Source: Clostridiales bacterium (lineage in GTDB: Bacteria > Bacillota > Clostridia > Christensenellales > Borkfalkiaceae). From it: a DNA stretch of 9,588 bases. Shown piece by piece: positions 1-6,372 of the stretch (its first letter is position 1; the number at the start of each line of letters is the position of its first letter). The stretch covers positions 1-9,588 of the forward strand of contig SVIK01000057.1 in the NCBI GenBank assembly GCA_015069525.1, read 5' to 3'. A program made the translations under genes and the position numbers. The notes under the pieces were generated by a model. It saw only the letters and a program-made list of their open reading frames with translations, did no database searches and was not told the DNA's origin.

Positions 1-423
1 AAGCGCGCCTGTGAACATACCGTAGCCAAAACAAATTTGCGCCACATCCTTAGACGAAGCTCCGCCCATGCACGCAATACGGGATACGCAGTCCGTCCAC
101 GTTTCCAAATCCCCTTGCGTATACCCTACAACCGTCGGTTTCCCCGTCGTACCAGAGCTTGCGTGGATACGCACAATCTCCTCTTGCGGAACGGCAAACA
201 AGCCGAACGGATAGGTATCGCGCATATCTTGTTTCGTCGTGAAAGGCAATTTTGCCAAATCCTTCAACGTTTTAATATCCTGCGGTTTAACCCCTTTTTC
301 GTCCATTTTTGCACGGTAATAAGGCACTTTATCGTACACTCTTTGTACCGTTTCTTGCAATCGAGCGAGCTGTAAAGTTTCCATTTCCGCACGGGAAAGC
401 GTTTCTTCTTTCGACCAAATCAT
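1..423 (-). CDS. paaK: Phenylacetate-CoA ligase, N-terminal part (runs off left edge)
   Basis: This is the first 141 residues of an AMP-forming aryl-acid CoA ligase, cut by the window edge; the family is usually about 430 residues. It would convert phenylacetate or a related aryl acid with ATP and CoA to the acyl-CoA, AMP and pyrophosphate in the cytoplasm. Visible features are the family N-terminus MIWSKEETLSRAEM, the conserved VPYYR segment near residues 33-37, a LPFTTKQDMRDTYPFG block at 59-74, and the AMP-binding P-loop SSGTTGKP at 89-96. The ATG at 423 overlaps the stop of the upstream symporter gene (shared ATGA), with AGAAGGAAT as ribosome binding site, so translational coupling is likely. 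In anaerobic Clostridia such ligases often accompany indolepyruvate:ferredoxin oxidoreductase genes, but none is visible here. Family assignment is strong; the exact aryl substrate is not known. Confidence 0.93.
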   Translation of the reverse strand, partial: MIWSKEETLSRAEMETLQLARLQETVQRVYDKVPYYRAKMDEKGVKPQDIKTLKDLAKLPFTTKQDMRDTYPFGLFAVPQEEIVRIHASSGTTGKPTVVGYTQGDLETWTDCVSRIACMGGASSKDVAQICFGYGMFTGAL

Positions 424-1952
424 ATTCCTTCTACCGCCTTTTCTTCAAACGCATTTTTCGCCGTTTCAGGCGCTTTCGTAAACAAGCTTACTACCGTCGT
501 GATAATAAGCGAGAACGCCATACAAATTACCCCTATCATGGGCGAACAGTTAATACCGTCTTGCAACGCCTTTCCAAACGAGCAAGCCCAGCCGTTTTTA
601 TCGTAGCCGAATATGAAAATAAGGGCTATCGTCAAAACGAGCGAGCTGATTATCGAACACCAAACCGCAGGACGGCTGACTTTTTTCCATAAAACGCCCA
701 ATACGTACGGGCCGATAAAGCAACCGGCAAGAACGCCCCAGCTAAGCCCCATTAAATACGCTATGGCAGAAATTTGGAATTTTTCGTTGAGCATTGCAAG
801 CACAACGGATATCGCCACGAATACAAGACAAAGAATTTTCATCGTCCAATTTACCCGCTTATCCGAAGCGTTGGGATTGATTTTTCCCTTGTAAATATCC
901 ACCGCTACGACGGACGCCGAAGCAAGGGACACGGACGAGAGCGTGGACATACTCGCCGACAAAATCAACACAGCAAGTACGCCGATAAGCCCCGTAGGGA
1001 TAACCTTTACAATCATTACGGGGATAATATTGTCCCCACCTACCCCTATCGTTTCGGGGAAGAATGCGGAAAGCGCACCCGTAAAGTATGCGCCAAAGCC
1101 GATTATCAACGCAAATAGCGTGCTGACGACCATGCCTTGGGTAATCGCTTTTTTGTCGCGTACCGCATAGTATTTATGAATCGTTTGGGGCAAAGCCCAT
1201 ACGCCAAACGACGTTAGGAAGACGAGCGACAACAACGATACCGTGTTTCCGTACAAGCCCTTATTCGAGCTACTGAACGTAAACCAACCGAGTTCGCTAC
1301 TGCTTGTAAGCTTACTCAAATCCCAATTCACGTTGCCGTGATTCATAAAGCAAATCACCATTGCCACTACGCCAACGAGCATAATAATGCCTTGAATAAA
1401 GTCGGAAAGTGCCGTTGCAAAGTATCCGCCGAAGAACAAATACAAAGCGGTGAGCCCCGCCAATGCAAGCATAATAACCCACCCAGGCACGCCGAAAACG
1501 ATGCCAAAAAGCGAGCTAAGCCCATTGTAAACGGACGCGGAATAAGGAATTAAAAACAAGAAAATAATAACCGCGGAAACGAGCTTTAATCTACGGCTTC
1601 CGTATCTTTTTTCAAAGAATTCGGGCATGGTTTTCGCCGAAAGCCTACTCGTCATATTTTTGGTGCGTTTTGCAAGCACGAGCCACGCAAACAGCGAACC
1701 TATAATGGCGTTGCCAATACCAATCCATACGGACGCCAAGCCGTATTGCGCGCCGAACTTCCCTGCGTACCCAATGAAGATGACCGCCGAGAAATACGTC
1801 GTGCCGTAGGCAAACGCCGTCATCCAGCCGTTCAAGCCCTTCTTCCCCGCAAGTAGGAAATCGTCCACCGAGCCGGAACGTTTGCGTGTGTATATGGCTA
1901 TACCTACCATACTAAGCGCATATATTGCAAGAATTATGTAATCTACAACCAT
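420..1952 (-). CDS. Sodium/solute symporter (SSS family), possible aryl-acid importer
   Basis: A 510-residue, strongly hydrophobic protein of the SSS (SLC5/PutP-like) family, expected in the cytoplasmic membrane with about 13 helices and coupling solute uptake to sodium. It opens with a membrane helix (residues 3-21), then the usual short loop SGSVDDFLLAGKK (26-38). The family block GGYFATALSDFIQG lies at 175-188, and a serine-rich helix SASMSTLSS at 332-340, followed by VDIYKGKINP, matches the sodium-site helix of the family. The start at 1952 follows AGAGAGAAGAAAA; the longer reading from 2054 is rejected because its first codons lie on the -35 box of the promoter. The stop overlaps the paaK start by 4 nt. 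Known SSS members include the phenylacetate permease PaaL of pseudomonads, so an aryl-acid substrate is a reasonable inference from the neighbour. Proline, acetate or sugar uptake cannot be excluded from sequence alone. Confidence 0.9.
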   Translation of the reverse strand: MVVDYIILAIYALSMVGIAIYTRKRSGSVDDFLLAGKKGLNGWMTAFAYGTTYFSAVIFIGYAGKFGAQYGLASVWIGIGNAIIGSLFAWLVLAKRTKNMTSRLSAKTMPEFFEKRYGSRRLKLVSAVIIFLFLIPYSASVYNGLSSLFGIVFGVPGWVIMLALAGLTALYLFFGGYFATALSDFIQGIIMLVGVVAMVICFMNHGNVNWDLSKLTSSSELGWFTFSSSNKGLYGNTVSLLSLVFLTSFGVWALPQTIHKYYAVRDKKAITQGMVVSTLFALIIGFGAYFTGALSAFFPETIGVGGDNIIPVMIVKVIPTGLIGVLAVLILSASMSTLSSVSLASASVVAVDIYKGKINPNASDKRVNWTMKILCLVFVAISVVLAMLNEKFQISAIAYLMGLSWGVLAGCFIGPYVLGVLWKKVSRPAVWCSIISSLVLTIALIFIFGYDKNGWACSFGKALQDGINCSPMIGVICMAFSLIITTVVSLFTKAPETAKNAFEEKAVEGI

Positions 1953-2025
1953 TTTTCTTCTCTCTTCTTGTATTTGTTTTTTTGTTTTAAAAAATAAATA
2001 CAATCGAATTTTATGATTATATTGT

Positions 2026-2054
2026 ATTGTAGCATATTCTACATTTATTGTCAA
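2026..2054 (-). promoter_or_regulatory. Sigma-A promoter of the symporter-paaK operon
   Basis: On the minus strand TTGACA (2054-2049) is followed by a 17 bp spacer and TACAAT (2031-2026), with TGC immediately before the -10 giving an extended -10. Transcription would begin near 2019, leaving a leader of about 67 nt before the ATG at 1952. The -35 is a perfect consensus. Confidence 0.85.
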
Positions 2055-2082
2055 GAAAACAGCAGGCTATTGTGAAATTTTA

Positions 2083-2110
2083 CAAAAATAAAAACACGCC
2101 GAAGCGTGTC
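2083..2110 (-). terminator. Intrinsic terminator of the lipoprotein gene
   Basis: Read on the minus strand, ACACGC and GCGTGT (2109-2104 and 2099-2094) form a 6 bp stem around a TTCG loop, an exceptionally stable C(UUCG)G tetraloop, followed by TTTTATTTTTG. It starts about 20 nt after the lipoprotein stop and isolates that gene from the symporter promoter just downstream. Confidence 0.85.
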
Positions 2111-2129
2111 TTTATCGTGATATTTTTAA

Positions 2130-2507
2130 TTAGTCGGTGAAGTCTCCAATCGCTTCTTCGCTTCCCCAATACACCCATTTACCATCTTGCGTAGGCGTTC
2201 CGGTAATGATATTGTCTTCTTGCGAATCTGCATACGCTTTTGCCGAATCCTTGCTATCAAACAAGTATGCATAAATCGTATACGTTTTAAGGTCTCCGCC
2301 CAAAATGCTTCCCGACGTCTTATTGGCAACAATCATACCAACACAACCGTCTATATTAAGGTTTTCCGTCGTCGTTTCTACCTTGTAGCCAGCATCTTCC
2401 ATTTTGCTTTCCGCCTTTTCAAGGTTAGACGGCGTACAAGCAAAAAGCATTGCGCACGTAAGTACCGAAAGCGCACCAAGTGCAATCCATCTCAAAAATT
2501 TTTTCAT
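2130..2507 (-). CDS. Small secreted lipoprotein of unknown function
   Basis: A 125-residue protein with a type II (lipoprotein) signal peptide: KK and R at residues 2-6, a hydrophobic core to residue 20, and lipobox L-F-A-C with the lipidated Cys at 24. It should be anchored on the outer face of the cytoplasmic membrane. The mature part is about 100 residues: a short charged segment (28-38, EKAESKMEDAGYKV), then a compact alternating pattern with GCVGMIVANK, TYTIYAYLFDS and WVYWGSEEA, suggesting a small alpha/beta fold. One more Cys lies at 55. The ATG at 2507 is chosen because GGAGGAG sits 6 nt before it; an in-frame start at 2522 has no such site. It is monocistronic, with its own promoter and terminator. 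I do not recognise a named family, and the function is unknown. Confidence 0.88.
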   Translation of the reverse strand: MKKFLRWIALGALSVLTCAMLFACTPSNLEKAESKMEDAGYKVETTTENLNIDGCVGMIVANKTSGSILGGDLKTYTIYAYLFDSKDSAKAYADSQEDNIITGTPTQDGKWVYWGSEEAIGDFTD

Positions 2508-2539
2508 AATTTTCTCCTCCAAAAAAATTTTATGAACTC

Positions 2540-2568
2540 ATTATATCCGTATTTTTCCACTTTGTCAA
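2540..2568 (-). promoter_or_regulatory. Consensus sigma-A promoter of the lipoprotein gene
   Basis: TTGACA (2568-2563) and TATAAT (2545-2540), both perfect consensus hexamers, are separated by exactly 17 bp on the minus strand. Transcription would start near 2533, about 26 nt before the ATG. No operator-like repeat is visible, so strong constitutive expression is plausible. Confidence 0.9.
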
Positions 2569-2618
2569 TAGTTTTAGCAAAAAAACTCACCCCTCCATAT
2601 ACAATTTCTATTATTCTA

Positions 2619-2647
2619 TTGATTTTTTGCAATAAGTGTGCTACACT
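2619..2647 (+). promoter_or_regulatory. Sigma-A promoter of the ABC exporter operon
   Basis: TTGATT (2619-2624), a 17 bp spacer and TACACT (2642-2647), with TGC before the -10 as an extended element. Transcription would begin near 2654, giving a leader of about 24 nt. It is back to back with the lipoprotein promoter, about 50 bp apart, with no shared operator seen. Confidence 0.7.
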
Positions 2648-2677
2648 TTATCATAAGAATAGTAAAAGGAGTTTCTT

Positions 2678-3607
2678 ATGGAATACATCTTGGAAACGTT
2701 CGACCTTTCCAAACGCTACGGCAATAACTGGGTGTTGAAAAAGGTGAATATGCATATCGCAAAAGGCGACGTGTACGGTTTCGTCGGCGAAAACGGTTCT
2801 GGCAAAACCACCGTCATTCGCCTTGTCACGGGCTTAATTTCCCCAAACGAAGGGCACTCTGCCTTGTTTGGAGTTTCCGACCGCACGAAAGATATCCTGC
2901 GTGTACGTAGAAAGGTGGGTGCAATCGTGGAAAAACCCTCTATTTATTTGAATATGTGCGCACTTGATAATTTGAAAATGCAATGCGGAATACTGGGTAT
3001 CACGGAAAACGTACAGGAAAAAATCCAACAAGCCTTAAAAGACGTTGGCTTAGAAGAACAATTTGGCACGAAAAAGAGCGCGGGCGATTTTTCCCTTGGT
3101 ATGCGTCAAAGATTGGGGATTGCTATGGCTCTTCTTGGCGAGCCCGAGCTGATTATCCTTGACGAGCCGATGAACGGACTCGACCCCGCGGGCATCGTGG
3201 AAATTCGCGAATTGATTATCAAGCTCAATCGCGAAAAAAATATTACTTTCCTTATCTCCTCGCATATTTTAACCGAGCTCTCATTAGTTGCCACCAAATA
3301 CGGCATTATCTCCAAAGGCGAACTCGTAAAAGAAATCACCGCGCAGGAACTGAAAAACGAGTGCCGTCCCACCGTACAAATTAACACGCCCGATAGAGAA
3401 AAGCTTTGCGCTTTGCTGAGTGAACTGTTGCCGAGCGACTGTTTCCTCCCTACGGGTTTAGGGGCAAAAGTACTTGGCGAAGTGCGCTTGAACGAGCTAT
3501 TGCAAAAAATCATAGACGCGGGCGTAGAAATACAAAGCGTGAACTGCTATGAATCGAGTATAGAAGATTATTATCTTTCTTTGACGGGAGGTGGGCATAA
3601 TGCGTAA
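2678..3607 (+). CDS. ABC exporter ATP-binding protein, BcrA/LanF type
   Basis: A 309-residue ATPase that would power an ABC-2 exporter at the cytoplasmic face of the membrane. It has Walker A GENGSGKTT (37-45), signature FSLGMRQR (138-145), Walker B LIILDEP (158-164, Asp162 and Glu163), D-loop GLDP (167-170) and the switch His196 in SSH. The position of the Q-loop glutamine is taken by Glu85 in GAIVEKPSIY, the so-called E-loop known from LanF immunity ATPases and BcrA-like bacitracin exporters. The length also fits BcrA (about 306 residues), and the C-terminal 90 residues form the extra domain of that group. AAAAGGAG lies 6 nt before the ATG. The stop overlaps the permease start by 8 nt. The family call is strong; a peptide-antibiotic substrate is only suggested by similarity, and no synthesis genes are nearby. 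Confidence 0.95.
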   Translation: MEYILETFDLSKRYGNNWVLKKVNMHIAKGDVYGFVGENGSGKTTVIRLVTGLISPNEGHSALFGVSDRTKDILRVRRKVGAIVEKPSIYLNMCALDNLKMQCGILGITENVQEKIQQALKDVGLEEQFGTKKSAGDFSLGMRQRLGIAMALLGEPELIILDEPMNGLDPAGIVEIRELIIKLNREKNITFLISSHILTELSLVATKYGIISKGELVKEITAQELKNECRPTVQINTPDREKLCALLSELLPSDCFLPTGLGAKVLGEVRLNELLQKIIDAGVEIQSVNCYESSIEDYYLSLTGGGHNA

Positions 3608-4406
3608 TCTTTTGAAAACGGATTTATACAGAATTGTAAAAGATAAGTTATTTTTAGTGCTCGCTATCCTTGCAGGTGTCTTTGCGTTGATTACGCCTTT
3701 GGCGAATTTTGCGCTACTTTACACGTTTGAGGAAGAGAATATTCGCTACGCCATGGACGCGAAATCCTTATTTTTAAATGCTTTCGGGGCGGGCAGTAAT
3801 TTCGGGTTGATTTGCCCTATTCTTCTCACCATCGCCCTTTGCAAAGATTTCTCCCACGGAACCGTGCGCAATAAAATTATTTGCGGAAAATCGCGCATTT
3901 CCATATTCCTTTCCATGTTTATCACGGCAAGCGTGATTTTGTGTGGCATTATGTTGGCGCACGCACTCGTCACGTTGGGCGTATCTCTTTGCTTTTTCAA
4001 TTATCAAGCCACCCCTTTTACGGGCGCGGATTTTGGCGAGTTAATGCTTACCCTCCTCTTCAACTTATGCACGTATCTATTCGTTGCGGGTATTCTCTCC
4101 TTCTTTTCCGTAGCCATGAAAAATGCGGGGCTTGCCGTCGTTATGTATCTTGCCGTTAATTTCTTCTTCGTTATCTACGGCGGAATACTGGATATTGCTT
4201 TCCTTTTCTCAGGTAGCGAAAATACGACCGCTTACGCCGTGTTTGAATTTTTAAGTATGTCCAACCCCTTCTCCTCCTCGCTTTTTGCAGGTGAAACGGG
4301 GTATACGTGGAAAGACTTCGTTTATCGACTGTTGCCCACGTTGCTTGGAACAGGTGGCGCATTTGGGCTCGGTTTCCTTATATTTAGAAAAAAGGATTTG
4401 AAATAA
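3600..4406 (+). CDS. ABC-2 type exporter permease subunit
   Basis: A 268-residue membrane protein, the transmembrane partner of the ATPase just before it. About six hydrophobic segments are visible, near residues 17-42, 64-80, 102-130, 145-170, 177-202 and 242-262. The cytoplasmic stretch KDFSHGTVRNKIICGKSR (82-99) after helix 2 is the usual ABC-2 element that contacts the ATPase, and the protein ends in a basic tail (RKKDLK). The ATG at 3600 is preferred over a GTG at 3591 because GGGAGG ends 8-9 nt before it, and it overlaps the ATPase end by 8 nt, implying coupled translation. Only one permease gene is present, unlike LanEG, which has two, so a homodimer is likely. The exported substrate is unknown; antimicrobial peptide or lipid export is an inference. 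Confidence 0.92.
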   Translation: MRNLLKTDLYRIVKDKLFLVLAILAGVFALITPLANFALLYTFEEENIRYAMDAKSLFLNAFGAGSNFGLICPILLTIALCKDFSHGTVRNKIICGKSRISIFLSMFITASVILCGIMLAHALVTLGVSLCFFNYQATPFTGADFGELMLTLLFNLCTYLFVAGILSFFSVAMKNAGLAVVMYLAVNFFFVIYGGILDIAFLFSGSENTTAYAVFEFLSMSNPFSSSLFAGETGYTWKDFVYRLLPTLLGTGGAFGLGFLIFRKKDLK

Positions 4407-4417
4407 TTTTTCCATTT

Positions 4418-4457
4418 ATAAAATAAAAGACAGGTAATTGCCTGTCTTTTATTTTAT
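4418..4457. terminator. Bidirectional terminator between exporter and XRE genes
   Basis: A 17 bp perfect stem, 4418-4434 paired with 4441-4457, with the core AAAAGACAGG / CCTGTCTTTT and a 6 nt loop TAATTG. The A/T-rich flanks supply a T tail in both directions, so it can end the plus-strand exporter operon and the convergent minus-strand regulator gene. The stop codon of the regulator (4456-4454) lies inside the stem. Confidence 0.9.
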
Positions 4458-4699
4458 TCTAAATCTAGGTTATCGGCAAGAAACGAACTATCGTCAAGAA
4501 ACTCACTTGGCGTCATCCCCAATCCGTATGCAAACAATACGATTGTTTTCAAGGCTATCCCTTTCGTTCTCTTTTGCATAATACTCTTTACCGTTGGAAA
4601 GGGAACTCCACTTAACTGTGCCAACCGATACTGCGTTAAATTTCTTTCCCCCATAAATTTACAAAGCCTTTCTACCACTACGTCGTTTAAAGTTTTCAT
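4454..4699 (-). CDS. Small XRE-family helix-turn-helix regulator
   Basis: An 81-residue DNA-binding protein made almost entirely of one Cro/CI-type helix-turn-helix domain. The core is TQYRLAQLSGVPFPTVKSIM at residues 22-41, with the recognition helix around 33-41, followed by the typical GIALKTIVLFAYGLGMTPSEFL segment of this subgroup and a short acidic tail (DDSSFLADNLDLE). There is no ligand-binding, protease or toxin domain. The start at 4699 is chosen because AAGGGGGGAG lies just before it and the domain begins there; an in-frame ATG at 4741 would add 14 residues unlike the family. It is divergent from the zinc-ribbon operon, and the intervening 137 bp carries palindromes on both promoters. 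This suggests that it regulates itself and the divergent genes; that is inference. Confidence 0.88.
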   Translation of the reverse strand: MKTLNDVVVERLCKFMGERNLTQYRLAQLSGVPFPTVKSIMQKRTKGIALKTIVLFAYGLGMTPSEFLDDSSFLADNLDLE

Positions 4700-4724
4700 C
4701 TCTCCCCCCTTCCCTATTACTAAT

Positions 4725-4753
4725 ATTGTATACAATTTCACACAAAAAAATAG
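4725..4753 (-). promoter_or_regulatory. Probable promoter of the XRE gene with palindromic -10 operator
   Basis: The minus strand has TACAAT at 4730-4725 and, 17 bp upstream, a poor -35 CTATTT (4753-4748). The -10 lies within ATTGTATACAAT (4725-4736), a perfect 12 bp palindrome. A palindrome on a weak promoter next to an XRE gene is the usual arrangement for autorepression; the -35 falls inside the left arm of the neighbouring inverted repeat. Confidence 0.5.
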
Positions 4754-4794
4754 GATGATGTATCATACTTTTGGTTGACACATCATCCTATTTT
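4747..4794. repeat. 15 bp perfect inverted repeat, candidate shared operator
   Basis: AAAATAGGATGATGT (4747-4761) and its exact reverse complement ACATCATCCTATTTT (4780-4794) are separated by 18 bp, so arm centres are about 33 bp apart, near three helical turns. The left arm covers the XRE gene -35 and the right arm lies within the spacer of the zinc-ribbon promoter, so a protein bound to both arms could control both genes. On the minus strand the structure is also followed by seven T, so it resembles a terminator, but no transcription unit entering from that side is evident. Confidence 0.7.
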
Positions 4795-4804
4795 GTGTTA
4801 TTAT
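4775..4804 (+). promoter_or_regulatory. Sigma-A promoter of the zinc-ribbon operon
   Basis: TTGACA (4775-4780), an 18 bp spacer and TATTAT (4799-4804). The start of transcription is expected near 4811. The spacer is occupied by the right arm of the 15 bp inverted repeat, and the initiation region by a second palindrome, so the promoter looks tightly repressible. Confidence 0.75.
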
Positions 4805-4822
4805 GGGATTATCAATAATCCC
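4805..4822. promoter_or_regulatory. Perfect palindrome over the transcription start
   Basis: GGGATTATCAATAATCCC has 8 bp perfect arms around CA. It abuts the -10 (ends 4804) and ends just before the ribosome binding site AAGGAGG (4823-4829). Because it straddles the expected +1, it fits an operator better than an RNA hairpin, though a start a few bases upstream would allow a 5' hairpin that could protect the mRNA. Confidence 0.55.
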
Positions 4823-4836
4823 AAGGAGGAAACTTT

Positions 4837-5370
4837 ATGTTAATTCAATGTCCGCATTGCGGAAAAAACCTAAGCGACAAAGTGAAACAATGTATCCATT
4901 GTGGCGCTATGATTGCTGAAAACGAACAAACCAACCCCAAAAACGCAACGATTGATTATTTCTCGTTAAGCGAAGAAAAGCAAAACGCTCTGCACGAAGA
5001 ATTCTTAGCGGAATTCCCCGAGCATAAAAAGACGTTAAGAACACATAAGACAAGCATAATTATAAGCTTATGTTTATACGGTTTATGCCTCTTATTGGCA
5101 GTAGCGTTAATAATTGTCGTTAATTCGTCAAATATGAACAACCCTTCCACGGGCGCAATTATTTCCCTCGTAGCCATTTTCCTTTTCGTGATAATCGGAC
5201 TTATTACCGCACTCGTTTTCACTGGGAAAGCCAAATCGGCAAGCAAAAAATTCCTCGTTATCTCTAAAACGAAAGACATTTGGTTACAAAAGAAAAATAT
5301 AGTCGGGCTTAATAGATTGATTGACACCGAAGAAAGAGAAAAATACGATAGTATTCAAATCGATTTATAA
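4837..5370 (+). CDS. Zinc-ribbon membrane protein with two helices, function unknown
   Basis: A 177-residue protein that begins with a single zinc ribbon: CPHC at residues 5-8 and CIHC at 19-22, spaced to bind one zinc ion. A polar, acidic linker follows (24-70), including EEKQNALHEEFLAEFPEHKK. Two strong membrane helices lie at about 72-95 and 106-129 with a short loop between, then a basic cytoplasmic tail (KAKSASKKFL, 131-140). With both ends inside, the zinc ribbon would be cytoplasmic. The ATG at 4837 is preceded by AAGGAGG. It is the first gene of a two-gene operon with another zinc-ribbon membrane protein 13 bp downstream, and is divergent from an XRE regulator. The N-terminal ribbon resembles the zinc-ribbon domains common in Bacillota membrane proteins; no family with known function was recognised. 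Confidence 0.88.
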   Translation: MLIQCPHCGKNLSDKVKQCIHCGAMIAENEQTNPKNATIDYFSLSEEKQNALHEEFLAEFPEHKKTLRTHKTSIIISLCLYGLCLLLAVALIIVVNSSNMNNPSTGAIISLVAIFLFVIIGLITALVFTGKAKSASKKFLVISKTKDIWLQKKNIVGLNRLIDTEEREKYDSIQIDL

Positions 5371-5383
5371 AGGAGAAGAAAAA

Positions 5384-6307
5384 ATGATTGTAGTATGTCC
5401 TGAATGCGGTCAAAAAACCGCCTTAGAAACTAACGTTTGCCAAAACTGTGGTTGTGAAATTAAGCAATGCGCAGAATGCGGAAACGTCTTAAAAGCCGAT
5501 GCCACGGTATGCGATTATTGTGGTTTGGAATTAAAAGCTTCGCAAGAAATAAAGCAAACGGAAAAAGAAAACGAATATTTGAAAGAGGTAAATAAACAAG
5601 CGGACGAAATGATTAAAGAATCCGCGCAAAAATTTAAGAATTGGAATTGGTTAACAGGAGGCGCACTCGTACTTGGCATCATCTTCTTCCTTATCGGTTG
5701 GTTTAAGTTGACGGCGTTTAAGAACACGGAAAACCCGAATTATTGGAATATTCTTCTAAACTCAGAAAAGAGCCTTAAAACCATTAAAATAACGAGTATC
5801 TTGACATGTTTTGCTTTTGTTATTTATCTTTTCTTAGGTGAGCTCAAACCGTTTGTTTCTCAAATTAGTTTATCTAAGAAAATCAAAGAGCAAAACTTTG
5901 ATTACCATTCCTATTGCACCAACCTTACCGTAATTGACGATAAAAATTCTGTTATAAGCCAAAAAACGGGTAATGTTTTGAACTTTACCGATAAGGCACA
6001 AAAACGCTTCGTATGCGCTTGTATGTATAATATTGACGCAACGACGAAGACACCGCATATTATTTCTGCTATCATCCAAGTTTTTTTGGCTTTTATGTTT
6101 GTTATTTTTGCTTCCCTCGGTTTATACGTAAACGCCGAAGCTTACGTATCGACAATACTTATGACGGGAAGCGCAGAGGCATTCTCTTTCCAATTTAACA
6201 CACACTTAATCGTTTCTTGCATTCTCTTAGTCATCGAAGTTGTGCTTTCGGTAGTCTATGATTTCGACTCTCCTGAAAAATGGTTAAAAAAATACCAAAC
6301 CAAATAA
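5384..6307 (+). CDS. Double zinc-ribbon membrane protein, function unknown
   Basis: A 307-residue protein with two consecutive zinc ribbons at its N-terminus: C5/C8 with C19/C22 (CPECG, CQNCG) and C29/C32 with C43/C46 (CAECG, CDYCG). A charged, probably coiled-coil segment (about 52-85, rich in E and K) leads to four predicted membrane helices near 88-106, 136-152, 228-249 and 274-292. A soluble stretch of about 75 residues (153-227) lies between helices 2 and 3; it contains a predicted strand-rich part (NLTVIDDKNSVISQKTGN). Both termini would be cytoplasmic. The start at 5384 follows AAGGAG (5369-5374), which overlaps the stop of the preceding gene; an in-frame start at 5321 lies inside that gene and is rejected. 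Paired ribbons of this sort often mediate protein contacts. The two proteins may form one complex, which is inference. Confidence 0.88.
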   Translation: MIVVCPECGQKTALETNVCQNCGCEIKQCAECGNVLKADATVCDYCGLELKASQEIKQTEKENEYLKEVNKQADEMIKESAQKFKNWNWLTGGALVLGIIFFLIGWFKLTAFKNTENPNYWNILLNSEKSLKTIKITSILTCFAFVIYLFLGELKPFVSQISLSKKIKEQNFDYHSYCTNLTVIDDKNSVISQKTGNVLNFTDKAQKRFVCACMYNIDATTKTPHIISAIIQVFLAFMFVIFASLGLYVNAEAYVSTILMTGSAEAFSFQFNTHLIVSCILLVIEVVLSVVYDFDSPEKWLKKYQTK

Positions 6308-6321
6308 ATCCGTAAACGATA

Positions 6322-6352
6322 AAAACCGCACAGGCAAGACCTGTGCGGTTTT
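6322..6352. terminator. Bidirectional terminator between zinc-ribbon operon and purC
   Basis: A 13 bp perfect stem, AAAACCGCACAGG (6322-6334) with CCTGTGCGGTTTT (6340-6352), and the loop CAAGA. There is a T run on the plus strand and, read in reverse, five T on the minus strand, so it can serve both the zinc-ribbon operon (stop 6307) and convergent purC (stop 6373). Confidence 0.92.
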
Positions 6353-6372
6353 ATTATTGCTTTTATTTATAA

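Noticed and set aside
1953..2054. Upstream extension of the symporter gene by 34 codons
   Set aside because: It would start on the -35 box of the perfect promoter at 2049-2054, before any transcript begins, and adds a lysine-rich stretch unlike SSS N-termini.
2187..2738. A 183-codon plus-strand frame across the lipoprotein gene and both promoters
   Set aside because: It covers the lipoprotein gene antisense, two promoters and the ABC ATPase start; no ribosome binding site.
4454..4741. XRE gene and neighbour as a toxin-antitoxin pair
   Set aside because: The divergent proteins are zinc-ribbon membrane proteins with no HipA, HigB or RelE features, and the regulator has no partner in its own transcription unit.
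4747..4794. The 15 bp inverted repeat as a miniature transposon or CRISPR unit
   Set aside because: It has only 48 bp in total, no target-site duplication and no further copy in the window; its placement on two promoters fits an operator better.
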